Positions 9,201 to 18,465 of a stretch of 64,000 nucleotides of DNA are shown here, in pieces. A program made the position numbers and the translations under genes. Location of the stretch: positions 462,046 through 526,045 of the forward strand of contig CAJNDS010002148.1 in assembly GCA_905221605.1 (NCBI GenBank), written 5' to 3'. Each line of letters opens with the position of its first letter. Positions within the stretch are counted from its first letter, which is position 1. The DNA comes from Symbiodinium natans (Eukaryota > Sar > Dinophyceae > Suessiales > Symbiodiniaceae). Below the pieces are notes generated by a model. That model was given only the letters and a program-made list of their open reading frames with translations, had not been told where the DNA came from and did no database searches.

Positions 9201-11155
9201 CTCACCAGGATTATAAAAAGGCCAAGGCCGAGGCCCGGAAAATAAAGCGGGAATGGCTCAGAACGCAGCTGTACATGGATAGTCAATCAGGCTCCACCAA
9301 ACTGTGGCAAGCGACCCGCAAGCTAAAAACAGGATTTAGAGCCAGGCGTACACGACTCAAACAAAACGGAAGGCCTGTCCCCTGGAGCAAAACGCACCAC
9401 GTCTTCGCTGACCACCTCTCCAACAAACAATGGGCCCCGTCCACAGTCACGGAGGAGGAGCTTCAACTCTTAAGGGAATCTCCCCCTTTACATCCTCCAT
9501 CGAGTACACCGCCTTCCAAATTTACGCTAGAGGAACTTGAAGACATCCTATTTCAGCTCAAAAAAGGAAAAGCCCCCGGCCCGGATAATGTGCGAACAGA
9601 ATTGGTTATGTTGCTGGACCACTTCGGTAAACTACGCCTACTACAAATTCTTAACGAATCGTTCGAACAACGCTCAGTTCCATCATCGTGGAAAGAGGCC
9701 ATGATAGTCTCTATTTACAAGGGAAAGGGAGCAGATTCCGATCCTGCTAACTACCGCCCTATCTCCCTATTAAACGTCTTCTACAAGGTCTACGCCGCCC
9801 TCTTACAACGCAGACTAGCGCGCGCCCACGACCATCATTTACGTACAACGCAATACGGGTTTCGGCGTGACAAGTCGACACGGGACCCCCTCTTTATATT
9901 ACGCAGGGCACAGGACTTGGCTATTAAAACGGGTACCTCCCTGCAATTACTGTTTCTAGACTGGAAAATGGCGTTCGATAAAGTTGACCACACCGCCATG
10001 GCAATAGCGCTCGAAAGGCTAGGAGTACACCGCCACTATGTCGAAGTTATTACTGACATCTACACGGATCCTACCTTCACGGTTAAAGGAATGCATGGCG
10101 ACACTACTACGGCTACACCGCATACGGGAATACGGCAAGGTTGCCCCCTTAGCCCCTACCTCTTCATCATGGTTATGACGGTACTCTTCCACGACATAGA
10201 TTCCAGACTACTACGCCAAGGTGTCCCCACGAACTCCTGGTCAATCGGCAAACCAGTCTACGATTTGGAATATGCTGACGACACACTTTTATTGGCAGTT
10301 ACACCGCCACAACTAGAAGAGCTATTACGTACAGTTCAGGTAGAGGCCTCGCTGTACGGTATGATTCTCAACCCCGAAAAAACAGAACTGCTAATCCGAC
10401 CTGAATCTCCAGCGACTATTTCGTTTATAGATGGAACAGAAGTCCCGAGTACACCGCAAACTAAATACCTAGGGTCACAAATCTCGTGGAGCTCAGTTGC
10501 CAACACGGCAATACAGGCACGCAAAATAAAGGCTAAAGCAGCCTACATGAAATTGCAGCCCTTATGGAGAAGTAGAGTAAATGACAAGATCAAACTCCAC
10601 ATCTACCATGCGGTAGTTGTATCCACACTCACATACGGATTGGACTCGCTCACTCTCGAAATGAGACACCTGAAAACCATAGACGCATGGTACCACCAGC
10701 ATTTAAGACGATGCATAGGTATTAAGGCATCATATTACTCACATATCTCCAACAGAACGGTCTGGGAAAGAGCCCATAAGCCAGTAGTTCCATCGCAGCA
10801 GCTCCTCTCACAACAGCTACAGCAACTGGCTAAAATACTGAGTACACCGCCAACGAACCCCATTCACCATGTAGTTTTCTCACCCGGAATAAAGGATAGG
10901 GTTAAGTTTACCAAAGGAATCAAGAGGGGCCACCCCCAAAGATATTGGTTAGAGGTAGTGGAAGAAGCCGCATTAACAGCTTTCAAAGACTTCCTTACCG
11001 TAAGCTCCCAGGTACACCGCTCAGACCTCTTAGGCCTAAAGCAGTATCTTTCCAAACACCCCGAGTACGCCCTGCATCTGGCAGCTGCGCCTACGCGCCA
11101 GCCAAATATTTTTCAGAAGCACGGAAAGAGTCTGGGATGCGCATGGCAGCCGTAA
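6215..11155 (+). CDS. LINE ORF2: endonuclease, RNase H and reverse transcriptase
   Basis: A 1646-aa polyprotein that nicks target DNA and copies element RNA by target-primed reverse transcription. After about 390 poorly recognisable residues comes an exonuclease-endonuclease-phosphatase domain (about 391-705): VVALNVQCM, LFLTETH, IIGDWNVRL and SDHFPLF carry the expected Asn, Glu, Asp/Asn and Asp-His. RNase HI follows (about 760-900): YTDGSGS, GELTAWLEA, CYDSKWM and NEKADEL give the D-E-D-D set. Reverse transcriptase comes last (about 1110-1420): GKAPGPDN, LDWKMAFD, GIRQGCPLSPYLF and YADD at residue 1353. RNase H between endonuclease and RT is unusual; most LINEs have it after RT. The ATG at 6215 is only the first in-frame Met; the frame is open back to the TGA at 6089. 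Confidence 0.88.
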   Translation: MPSRRSFFQAGLPDLKRPVANLGRAQTGGYTAQVACFARCRADIPQYIGWDRSPLRRRHFRRRKAKPPQKTQLGQSLTFLGIGILTCFYYTSPNRSSMLIIGMDALICTHCLATLLQAGLHIAAASAKRAGGGFQIWTTPPVDRNIGDSYRYLEIVQNSLNQLMHALNGNVVTICLESLIGHQHPEITAADLPETEADFLSHKLSLSRNFLLSCRVPPKPGVPLIHPIPVLPQLAPRPRLHRSGRRRVFRTSQGSKIFFSTHKTRIRNLHHTASKPTPPQRGLPGTTTVVNEECQPHDPPLHSLLGWGTQCRRLRRRLFRRWRGTVREGIPSVSLGNLPVKESQPLKAEARCRRTKNVARLFRQLVLKAENSCSRERKILKPQTTPPLGYGQVLRVVALNVQCMTELLKHQEVLNLRSELSLDILFLTETHSTSYYSFRSSSHLFIVNGTHKDKWSGVTAVIAPKLIPYVKNVTQHSSRILQVTIASCSGDIHFIGVYAPHDKSDITTKKEPFWSKLHDITSAIPLPEPYYIIGDWNVRLQGRSEEEKDILGPHIYGRGKQFANTRDNSNRTEYTAFLSSQAAVDALSYKQPNLLKQITYRDKQAPPRSWDQFISDELGWLQLWDKVQALPAQEDDLLAVVGTIRNYLGVDTLPFLGSYAPVVDPLRFQSLDRLVVARKWLPTVLQLRALHHKGFPSDHFPLFAKIRVKLGALPKPPPAKPRYAYKSDEYTAKTFNRAVRAHYGATTVLTTTQHGAPKLQVYTDGSGSRGKCSATTPAGWGYVVLQEQKVVHEASGPVCTNQNAAHYLGATVGSNNTGELTAWLEAALYLLGTPEYVPKAVEFCYDSKWMHSMVTGTARPKRHKALVYLSKRVHRLLSKRTIITWQWVKGHTGNQYNEKADELAETGKTTAQFQGGRSEAHTFLSPANLPHIEEALPPLEGTLDESNKQLVSALLQAEEITFQRQEFAPRANWMPPELATRLEQIKTRRRAHDYTAHQDYKKAKAEARKIKREWLRTQLYMDSQSGSTKLWQATRKLKTGFRARRTRLKQNGRPVPWSKTHHVFADHLSNKQWAPSTVTEEELQLLRESPPLHPPSSTPPSKFTLEELEDILFQLKKGKAPGPDNVRTELVMLLDHFGKLRLLQILNESFEQRSVPSSWKEAMIVSIYKGKGADSDPANYRPISLLNVFYKVYAALLQRRLARAHDHHLRTTQYGFRRDKSTRDPLFILRRAQDLAIKTGTSLQLLFLDWKMAFDKVDHTAMAIALERLGVHRHYVEVITDIYTDPTFTVKGMHGDTTTATPHTGIRQGCPLSPYLFIMVMTVLFHDIDSRLLRQGVPTNSWSIGKPVYDLEYADDTLLLAVTPPQLEELLRTVQVEASLYGMILNPEKTELLIRPESPATISFIDGTEVPSTPQTKYLGSQISWSSVANTAIQARKIKAKAAYMKLQPLWRSRVNDKIKLHIYHAVVVSTLTYGLDSLTLEMRHLKTIDAWYHQHLRRCIGIKASYYSHISNRTVWERAHKPVVPSQQLLSQQLQQLAKILSTPPTNPIHHVVFSPGIKDRVKFTKGIKRGHPQRYWLEVVEEAALTAFKDFLTVSSQVHRSDLLGLKQYLSKHPEYALHLAAAPTRQPNIFQKHGKSLGCAWQP

Positions 11156-12231
11156 AAAAAACCCTGGAAAGGGGAGGGGGAGGTTCCCGAGCAAACGCCA
11201 GGGAACCAAGGAGGCTCCCCCCCCCCCCCTTGTGTTCCTAGGCTCCTGTAGGGACCTGATTCACTAAAGTTTAGGGTTCAGGGTTTAGGGAATGCGTTTA
11301 GGGTTCAGGATTTAGGGCTTTAGTTTAGGGTTTCGGGCTTTGGAACAGAACCTTCCGCTTCTTGCCTGCACGTAAACGCGAAAGCCAAGAGGCTCCTGAC
11401 GGCCTAAACCCATAACTAAACCCTAAACCCTGTTTAAGCAGTTTAGGCCTTAGGTTTTCAGGATTAAGGGTTTAGGGTTTAGGTCTTCTACAACCCGCAA
11501 GTTTTCAAAGCCCTGAGATCCTAAACTTCAACATGCTAAAGGCCTAGATAAAGGGCGCCATAACCATAGATATAGGGTTTAGGGTTTAGGGTTTAGGGTT
11601 TAGGGTTTAGGGTTTAGGGTTTAGGGTTTAGGGCCCTCAACCCCCCAAAACAAGAAGATCCGGGCCAAGGAATCCTCTGCAAACGATCGCCAACCTCGTG
11701 GATGACTTCTTCTCCTGGCTCGGGCCTGAGTTGCCCAAAAAATTCGGGTTTAGGGTTTAGAGTTTAGGTTTTAGGGTTTGCTGTAGGACGGTAGGGTTTA
11801 AGCTTTAGGCGTTTAGGCCGGAAAAATGTAATTTTAACCCTGAATCCCAAACAGAAGAAGGGTCTAGGGTAGGGTTTAGGGTTTAGGGTTTAGGGTTTAG
11901 GGTTTAGGGTTTAGGGTTTAGGGTTTAGGGTTTAGGGTTTAGGGTTTAGGGTTTAGGGTTTAGGGTTTAGGGGTTTCATGTTATGGGCCTTCGGGCTTAG
12001 GGTTCAGCGCCTTTAGACCCCTAAGCCCTCAACCCGGACATGGCTAGGTCCTCTAAGTCTCCAGGCTATGACCCTTCTTATGGGCCGGATGACGCCCTAC
12101 ACCCTGCACCCTACATCCTAAGCCCTACGCACTCTACTTAACGGCTTGGGCAGAGGGGAGGACTGCTTCGGTAAGGCCTAAACCCTAAACCCGAAACCCG
12201 AAACCCTAAACCCTAAACCCTAAACGGAGAG
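11156..12231. repeat. Telomere-type repeat mosaic downstream of the LINE
   Basis: After a short LINE 3' tail with C- and G-runs, TTTAGGG arrays dominate. The cleanest are at 11575-11632 and 11869-11970, the latter about 14 units. Unique spacers of 50-120 bases lie between. Apart from the exon-like windows listed separately I see no gene. Confidence 0.75.
11686..11748 (+). CDS. Candidate exon between telomere-type arrays
   Basis: A 21-codon open window reads IANLVDDFFSWLGPELPKKF. The amphipathic, protein-like composition contrasts with the repeats around it. It could lie between the two membrane segments of the TMEM43-like gene or belong to another gene. No clear splice donor. Confidence 0.25.
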
Positions 12232-12318
12232 GTTCCGCGCCATTCCTTTGCTGGGTTGGCTCCTTGACACCTTGGGCGACGCCGTCGCCATGGCCGTGGG
12301 CTGCGCCACCGGGACGGC
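12232..12318 (+). CDS. Candidate exon, TMEM43-like gene, second C-terminal membrane segment
   Basis: After GGAGAG the window reads FRAIPLLGWLLDTLGDAV and a small-residue hydrophobic stretch. In TMEM43 proteins the P-L block found at 3.9 kb is followed within about six residues by I-P-x-L-G and a last hydrophobic helix, which fits this exon. That would put the LINE inside the intervening intron in the same orientation. The splice phase with the 3.9-kb exon is not clean in my reading. Confidence 0.4.
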
Positions 12319-12439
12319 TTAGGGTTTGGGGGTTAGGGTTTAGGGTTTATAGGGTTTATAGGGTTTATAGGCTTCAGGGTCTCGAAACCCTAGGGGTTCA
12401 GGATTTCAGGGGTTTGGGGTTCGGGTTTAAGGTCTAGGG

Positions 12440-12639
12440 TTGGGATGTTCTCCCTATGAAGGACTGCTGATTTATAGTACCCCTATTAGAATCCCTATTT
12501 GGGTGGTTGTCAAAATTATGATCCCTTTTGGGGTACCCTAAATATGAGGTGTCGTATTATAATCGGGATCCAAAAGGGACCAGAATTTTGACAACCACCC
12601 TTTTAAGGACTGTAGTATAGCGAGGGGGGAACATCCCAA
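12440..12639. mobile_element. MITE-like hairpin element, family A copy 1 (200 bp)
   Basis: The ends TTGGGATGTTC and GAACATCCCAA are perfect inverted repeats. A second nested pair, GGGTGGTTGTCAAAATT and AATTTTGACAACCACCC, makes most of the element self-complementary. It has no ORF. The same terminal sequence bounds the shorter element at 52538-52624, so this is a family. It lies in telomere-type repeat DNA. Confidence 0.7.
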
Positions 12640-12775
12640 CTTTGGGGGGTTCGAGTTTCGGGAAAGTTTGGGGGACAAAAAGCGCAGGCCTGCAGCACGC
12701 GTGGGGGATTAGGCTTGTCTTTCTAAGGAGGGCTCCTGGAAGGGATCCTGAAATCTTATTCCCCTATATAGCCCC

Positions 12776-12847
12776 TCTATATACATATATATATATATAT
12801 ACATACATATATGTATGTATATATATATATATGTATGTATATGTTTG

Positions 12848-12928
<81 letters not shown>

Positions 12929-12930
12929 AC
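12776..12930. repeat. TA / TATATG microsatellite
   Basis: TA dinucleotides pass into ATGT tetramers and then a long run of the hexamer TATATG. Six-base periodicity keeps spurious reading frames open on both strands (MYMYMY and TYTYTY proteins), which are not genes. Confidence 0.9.
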
Positions 12931-13928
12931 ATACCTCATATAGTCCCGATATACCTAGCTAGCCCCTAAACAACCCCGAAAGAACCCCCGACGCCCCTTA
13001 AAAAGCGTCCCTCGTCTAGTCCCTTGAGAATGTTGGTGTCAGCTCAGACGGGAAGAGTGCTCGGGGCTGCCTCTTACCCCTAAACCCTAAACCCTAAACC
13101 CTAAACCCTAAACCCTAAACCCTAAACCCTAAACCCTAACCCTAATCCCTAGGGTTACGCAAACCAACAAGTCCTCCTAGACCTTCCACAGAACCCAGAA
13201 GCTTTGTCGACAACTCCGAAGTTGGAGCCAATAAAGGCATTTGGCTTCAACACAAGGGTTTGTAATTATCTGGGCGCCACGGTCCTGCGAATTGTGGTGC
13301 TGAGGCTGATGTCTTGCTGTGGTGAAGCCCTAAACCCTAAACCCTAAACCCCCTGCCTTCCTCTCCGAACAAAAAGCCCAGAACCACCGCTGGCTAAGGC
13401 CATTTTTGGCGTTTCGGTGGGCATCGGCTTGCCATCTGCCTTGCTTGTGATGAGCCGCCTGGGCTTAGGGTTTCGGGTTCAGGGTTTAGGGCTTAGGGTT
13501 CAGGGATGAGTGCTCTGACCCTGCCCTTCACAAGCTTGAAGCCCCTAAGTCCTGAATCCTATAGACACGAAGCCCACAGCCCCTAGATCCCATAAAGCCC
13601 AACATCTTAACCCTGAGCCCTAAATCCTGAACACCTAAAGCTTACTATAGGGGTTGGAGTAAGAAGGTGTTCCCTTATGGTCCCTATATAGATATACTAT
13701 AACAAAACCCAAAAACCATATTCTAATCTTTCAGGCCCCTACATTATAGACATGGATCTGAAGCAAACAAACACCGCGAGCAGCGTCTGCTCTTAGGTGA
13801 GGAGGCGATTCTTTGTTGTGGGTTTAGTGTTTAGGGTTTAGGGTGCAGGGCTAGAAGGTGTTTTTGACAAACAAATAATTCTCTGTGAGTGTACATGCAG
13901 GGGTGTCCTTTCGGGGATAAGACGCCCG

Positions 13929-13964
<36 letters not shown>

Positions 13965-16275
13965 CCCCCCTAAAAGTCTCGAGAAGCCTAAGTTCCCCAA
14001 ACAGTCCCGCCCTAAGCTTCCTCGACACCCTAAACCCTGTAAACCCTAAACCCTAAACGCTACACCCTACACCCTGTAAACCCTTATCCCTAAACCTCAT
14101 GGGTTTCCCTATACTACCCCCTCTAAATTGCATTCCCCGCTTAAATGACCTTAATTCGGCTTAACGACCCCTAAATATGGGGGGGGGAACCTAGGAGGGT
14201 AGTATGGGTAGTTAGCCCTACATCCTCAACCCTAAACCCTAAACCCTAAACCCTAAGCCCTAAGCCCTAAACCCTAAACCCATGAAAAAAAAACAGAAGC
14301 TTCGTTGCTCGAAAGCTCTGCCCATCGAGGCCTCGCTTGGTGTGCAGTGCGCCCCATCTTGGGCCCCTTTCTGCAGTGTGTTTAGGGTTTAGGGTTTAGG
14401 GTTTAGGGTTAGGGTTCAGGGTTTAGGGTTTAGGGTTCAGGGTTCAGGGTTCAGGGTTCAGGGTTCAGGGTTCAGGGTTCAGGGTTTACGGTGTTGAGGG
14501 GTCTGGGTTTGAGGTTTAAGGGTGGCGGCCTCGCTGTTTCAGGTTTCCCTGATTCCTAAACCCTAAACCCTAAACCCTAAGCCCTAAGCCCGAACCCCTA
14601 AACCCTAAACCCTATACCCTAAACGCTAAACCCCAAACCCCAAACCCCAAACCCTAAACCCTAAACCCTAAGCATAAACCCACACCTTGGGGTACAGGGG
14701 GTTTGGGTTCCGGGCGTCAGGGCTTGAACTTGGGACTTCAGGGCCTTCGCTCTCTGAGGGCTTTACGGGCGTTTTGGGCTTAGGGTTTCAGGTTTTGGGT
14801 TAGGGTTGAGGGTTGAGGCTTGAGGGTTGAGGGTTGTGGGTTGAGGGTTGAGGGTTTAGGGTTTAGGGTTTAGGGTTTAGGAATGCAGGGCTTCGGGGCG
14901 TTTTTTGGGCTTTTGGGTTTCAGGGCTCTGGTGCCAAACCCCACCTATGGTTTGGGGCTTTGGTGCCCCTAAACCCTAAACCCTAAACCCTAAACCCTAA
15001 GCCCTAAGCCCTAAACCCTACACCCTTTTTTGTTTGGGCTCCGGGTGTACTATGTGAGTTCCGTGCACTTTAAGGGTTTGGAACCTGGAGCCCTAAACCC
15101 TAAACCCTAAACCCTAAAGACCAGGATTCAGATCAACACCACCACCCCCCCCCCCCCCCCCCCCCCCCCACCCCCCAAGCATTCGCTAGGTCCCTAGGTG
15201 TGCCGGAATCACGTCAAGGCGTGCTGATTCATGTGTGGGGTTTAGGGTTAAACCCTAGGCCCTAAACCCTACACCCGACACCCTAAACCCTAAACCCTAC
15301 TTTAACGAAGTTCCACCTCACAGGAACTCCCCTCCCCAGACCTCCCGTGGGACTCATGGCAGAGTCTTGGCAACTGACAGAACGCTGACCCCTCATCCCT
15401 ACTGTTTAGGGGGTCCTAAATCCTGAACCCTACACCCGACACCCTACACCCCAAACCCTAAACCCACCTAAACCCTATTGCTAGAGTGCCGTGCGCTGAG
15501 GTGTGCCCATGCTCCTGGGCTGTGTTGTGGCTATCTGCCTCTCCCTCAAGCGGCCTGGTCCGAAAGTGTGTCGAATTTAGTGTTCGTTAAGGGTTGTGGG
15601 GCGGTCCTTCGGCCATAAGCAGCCTAATTTCTGATAGGTGGCACGGTGGCCCCTAAACCAAAAACCCTAAACCCCCTTGCAACTTGCCACAGCTTACCTG
15701 CCACTCCGGACAGCCCAAGGTAGCTAAACCCTAAACCCTCAACAGGCTTTGGGGCTCTCAAGGTATATTCCAAGCCAGGGTTGAATGACTGTCGGGTTTC
15801 TTTGGTGCTGGCTAGGTGGCCTCCATTGCCTGGGGACTGGGTAGGGAGCCTTTAACCTTTTTTGGTTATACAAAATCTTACTATATATAAAAGGTTAACC
15901 TATTTGAGGCTAGGGTTTCAGCCGCTAAGATCGTCCGTAAAGCTCAAAGGTTATTTTTGTTTGCGACTTGAAATTTGGCAGCTCAGGCTTAGGGAGTTTG
16001 AGTTAGAGTTTTCAGACCCTAAACCCTAATCCCACAACAAAAACGGAAAAAAAATGACCCTCACAAAATCAAAAGGCTGCCCTAAACCCTAAACCCCTGA
16101 ATAACCCTAAACCCTGAATCCCCAAATCCCGAAACCCTGAACCCTAAACCCCAAACCTCCAAACCCCTAAACCCCAAAACCCTGTACCCAAACCCAAAGC
16201 CCCGAAGCCCTAAACCCTAGACCCTAAACCCTAAACCCTAAACCCCAAACCCCAAACCCCAAAACCCTGTACTGA
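12931..16275. repeat. Telomere-type repeat mosaic with homopolymer tracts
   Basis: CCCTAAA arrays (for example 13079-13137, 14225-14280, 14560-14670, 14965-15020, 16200-16250) alternate with TTTAGGG/TTCAGGG arrays (14380-14490, 14790-14880) and unique spacers. Poly-C runs lie at about 13929-13963 and 15145-15169. A head-to-head junction TTTAGGGTTAAACCCTA lies near 15240-15256. Windows around 13230-13325, 14295-14380, 15505-15580 and 15690-15716 look exon-like; the last is bounded by CCACAG and GTAGCT. No complete gene is visible. Confidence 0.7.
13393..13464 (+). CDS. Candidate exon encoding a hydrophobic helix
   Basis: A 24-codon open window reads AKAIFGVSVGIGLPSALLVM and ends SRLG. It looks like a membrane-spanning helix with a basic end. 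It lies downstream of the TMEM43-like exons on the same strand and may be part of that gene. TTTAGGG repeats begin immediately after it. Confidence 0.3.
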
Positions 16276-16515
16276 GTTAGGACCCCCTTCGCCCAGTTTG
16301 GGTGTATGATACCACCCACCCACCACCCCACCACCCAAATGCCTGAAGACCACCCCAAGACCACCACCAACCCACCACCAACCCACCACCCTAGGCATCC
16401 CAAGGTCCCACCACCTACCACCACCCACCACACCAACTACCCGAAACCCCCCTAACCTCAATCCCCAACACCAACCACCGGACCCAACCCTAAGTGGGCA
16501 AGGGGATTCTTATTC
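16276..16515. mobile_element. MITE-like repeat, family B copy 1 (about 240 bp)
   Basis: The outer end GTTAGGACCCCCTTCGCCCA and the inner end (reverse complement GAATAAGAATCCCCTTGCCC) are imperfect inverted repeats of each other around a CCACCA-rich core. The first 88 bases match 47126-47212 in inverse orientation with one difference by eye. Spurious Gly/Val-rich ORFs here come from the GTGG-rich core. Confidence 0.75.
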
Positions 16516-16845
16516 AGTCCCGCAACTTCATACTTGCGGCCTTGGGGGAGTGGCAATCCTGGATGTAGCTTCCTGCGAATGGACGCTTTCCTCGGCCACA
16601 ACCCCGATGTCTTCGTGCCCGACCAGACGAGGACTGACTTGTGGGAGTGAAGACAAACTGCCATTGCAAGTATCTGCGGCGATTCAAATCAATGGCCAGG
16701 AGAGTTAATTTGCAGCGGCCGTGTGTAGATGTTCAAGTTTGCAAATCCACTGTAGCGACCGCAATTGTCGCCTGACCCGCAGCTCGTCCAGGCTCAGCAG
16801 TAGCAGGTTTGATTTGCTGGCCTGTGCAAAGAGATAACAGGCGAC
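16516..16845. other. Unique sequence upstream of the membrane-protein gene
   Basis: No telomere-type repeats and no convincing coding. It presumably holds the promoter or 5' UTR of the following gene. I could not find a dinoflagellate spliced-leader relic or a TATA-like box. Confidence 0.3.
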
Positions 16846-18213
16846 ATGGCCGGACACGGTTGTCGCGCCGCAACATGTGCGTGCTTGCTCTTCAGTTGGA
16901 ATCTAGTCATGATATTGATTCCTGTTCCCGTCCTCCTTGATTCCATTAGCACTGGCCACACCTGGGATCCCAGAGTTTTGCACAACATGTCTGAGGCGCC
17001 ACTTGATTGCACACGCATACTGCTCACCGACATTGTGCCCAATGCATCCATAGCTGGTGAATGCCAGCAATGGTGTCATGAGAGCATAGGTCCCAGGAGT
17101 CATATTGAATATTTTCTGGTGGCCCCTTTCATTGGGTGGACTTTGGCCACCACTCGTGGGGCCGAGACATTCACCATCTTCATGTGCTGGAAAGTGGAGA
17201 CGGCTTCGTTTGGGCTTTGGTTTTGGCCTTCTGCTGGGTGCGCTTACATGGCTGCGTTCGTTTATGGCTCTGCGAGTTTCATGTTGCTCGTCTACTCCTG
17301 GAAGGACACCCCCAAAGAGCTTTGCAGCCTTGGTCCAAAGCAGGACGGCCTCCAGCAGAACGGGCCCTTCGCCACAGGGCGCTGCAAGGCACCTCTCTGC
17401 TGCATCTCAGTCAGCTCGGACCGCGAAGCCTCCGAATGGGACCTGTGCTTCTCAGCGGTCCTCCTGTCCTTGGAGCCAACCCTGGATGCGCTGTCCATCA
17501 TTACCTTCCTGAGATGCGGACAGATCTTCTATGCGGCACTAGCAATGTTGGGCGTGACGCTGGCAAGTGCTGAAAGGCTTGACCTTCTCCAGACCACTGG
17601 TGCTAAAGTCATGGCTCAGAGCCTTGCCCAAGGCTTTGCAACGCGCGGTTTGCATGACCACAAAGCATCAGAGTTGTTTGAGAGCGTTGTAGTTACCGTG
17701 ATACAGTGCAATGCGCTGCTCCGGGCAGATCCCTTAGAATCAGCGCCGAGCTTTGTAATCAACCTTTTGGCAGGTGTCAGCATTAGCTTGTTCATTACTA
17801 TGCCGGAACAAAGCAGATCGTGGATATTGACCACTTACGAGGAAGCTCCCTTGTTTCAGGACTTCTACGCATTGGAGAGGACGAAGGCCAAGATGAACAT
17901 AGTGCCAAGATATGTGTGCTCGTTGATGTGTGTAATTGCTGCAGCATTTTGGATTCTGGCATCACCCGGCGCATGGTTGGCGTTGCTCACACAAGAGCAT
18001 GAGTGGACAAAGCCCTCTGGGGCATTGCTCGCCAGCTGCTGGTCCCTTGTGCTGTTCAAGATGGCTGTCGTCCTTACAACAGGACTTTGGTGCATTGTGA
18101 TGTGTGTGGGGGGTTTGGTTATGCAGATCTGTGACTGCCTCAGCGTTTGCTGGCCCTCCGCGTATGCTCCTCTTCCGCCACGAGAAGCGCACTTGGCTGT
18201 ACACAATCCATGA
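16846..18213 (+). CDS. Multipass membrane protein of unknown family (single exon)
   Basis: An intronless 455-aa ORF from ATG. The N-terminus (about residues 10-35) is a hydrophobic, signal-anchor-like helix. Further membrane helices are likely at about 90-110, 125-150, 205-250, 300-320, 350-385 and 395-425; the last is rich in Cys, Val and Gly. The 40-80 loop has Cys residues and NMS/NAS sequons, so it may be lumenal or extracellular. I do not recognise a family; a channel or transporter is possible. It is GC-balanced and unlike the AT-rich viral block to its right. The same frame stays open for 83 codons after its TGA and includes another likely helix (TAFIGGVAYVVSSVIV), so the protein may really be longer, reaching 18465. 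Confidence 0.6.
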   Translation: MAGHGCRAATCACLLFSWNLVMILIPVPVLLDSISTGHTWDPRVLHNMSEAPLDCTRILLTDIVPNASIAGECQQWCHESIGPRSHIEYFLVAPFIGWTLATTRGAETFTIFMCWKVETASFGLWFWPSAGCAYMAAFVYGSASFMLLVYSWKDTPKELCSLGPKQDGLQQNGPFATGRCKAPLCCISVSSDREASEWDLCFSAVLLSLEPTLDALSIITFLRCGQIFYAALAMLGVTLASAERLDLLQTTGAKVMAQSLAQGFATRGLHDHKASELFESVVVTVIQCNALLRADPLESAPSFVINLLAGVSISLFITMPEQSRSWILTTYEEAPLFQDFYALERTKAKMNIVPRYVCSLMCVIAAAFWILASPGAWLALLTQEHEWTKPSGALLASCWSLVLFKMAVVLTTGLWCIVMCVGGLVMQICDCLSVCWPSAYAPLPPREAHLAVHNP

Positions 18214-18465
18214 CTGCCTGTCTCGGCTTCGAGAGTGATGTTGAGCGTGCAGACTGCCTTCATTGGTGGGGTTGCCTATGTTGTCTCCAGCGTGATCGTG
18301 AATCATGCAGACTGGCGCTTGGGGCTTCCAGTCATTCCTAAGGGCCTGATGGTTTCACCAGTTGTTCGGCCAAAGCAGCCTGCTTCGCACCGGCACTGCC
18401 CCAGAGTCTCCGTTTCCCAAGGATTCGGGAGGGGGGACGTGAAACTGCATGATGATAATTTGTGA
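18214..18465 (+). CDS. In-frame extension of the membrane-protein ORF after TGA
   Basis: Directly downstream and in the same frame as the 455-aa ORF, 83 codons are open to the stop at 18465. It contains a hydrophobic segment ending VIVNHADWR and a basic tail. It may be the true C-terminus behind a nonsense or read-through TGA, or chance. Confidence 0.3.
   Translation: MPVSASRVMLSVQTAFIGGVAYVVSSVIVNHADWRLGLPVIPKGLMVSPVVRPKQPASHRHCPRVSVSQGFGRGDVKLHDDNL

Larger units (their letters stand above)
4388..11155 (+). mobile_element. LINE-type non-LTR retrotransposon with two ORFs
   Basis: Two long ORFs lie in the same frame, separated only by one TGA and a 123-base open linker: a gag-like ORF1 and a pol-like ORF2 with APE-type endonuclease, RNase H and reverse transcriptase. 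No LTRs or integrase are present, so it is a non-LTR element. The 5' flank is CCCTAAA repeat (to 4345). The 3' flank after the stop is about 100 bases including two poly-C/G stretches, then TTTAGGG variants; there is no long poly-A tail. Long ORFs and intact catalytic motifs suggest a young copy. TACACCGC is repeated 24 times along it. Confidence 0.85.

Noticed and set aside
4388..11155. TACACCGC as a protein repeat
   Set aside because: It falls in all three codon phases, so no shared peptide results.
12642..12962. ORFs encoding MYMYMY and TYTYTY proteins
   Set aside because: Produced by the TATATG microsatellite.
16224..16461. Gly/Val/Trp-rich minus-strand ORFs
   Set aside because: Read from the GTGG-rich core of the MITE-like repeat; low complexity only.
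17105..18306. Alternate-frame ORFs over the membrane-protein gene
   Set aside because: The 455-codon frame has consistent membrane helices; the others are basic or Ser-rich shadows.
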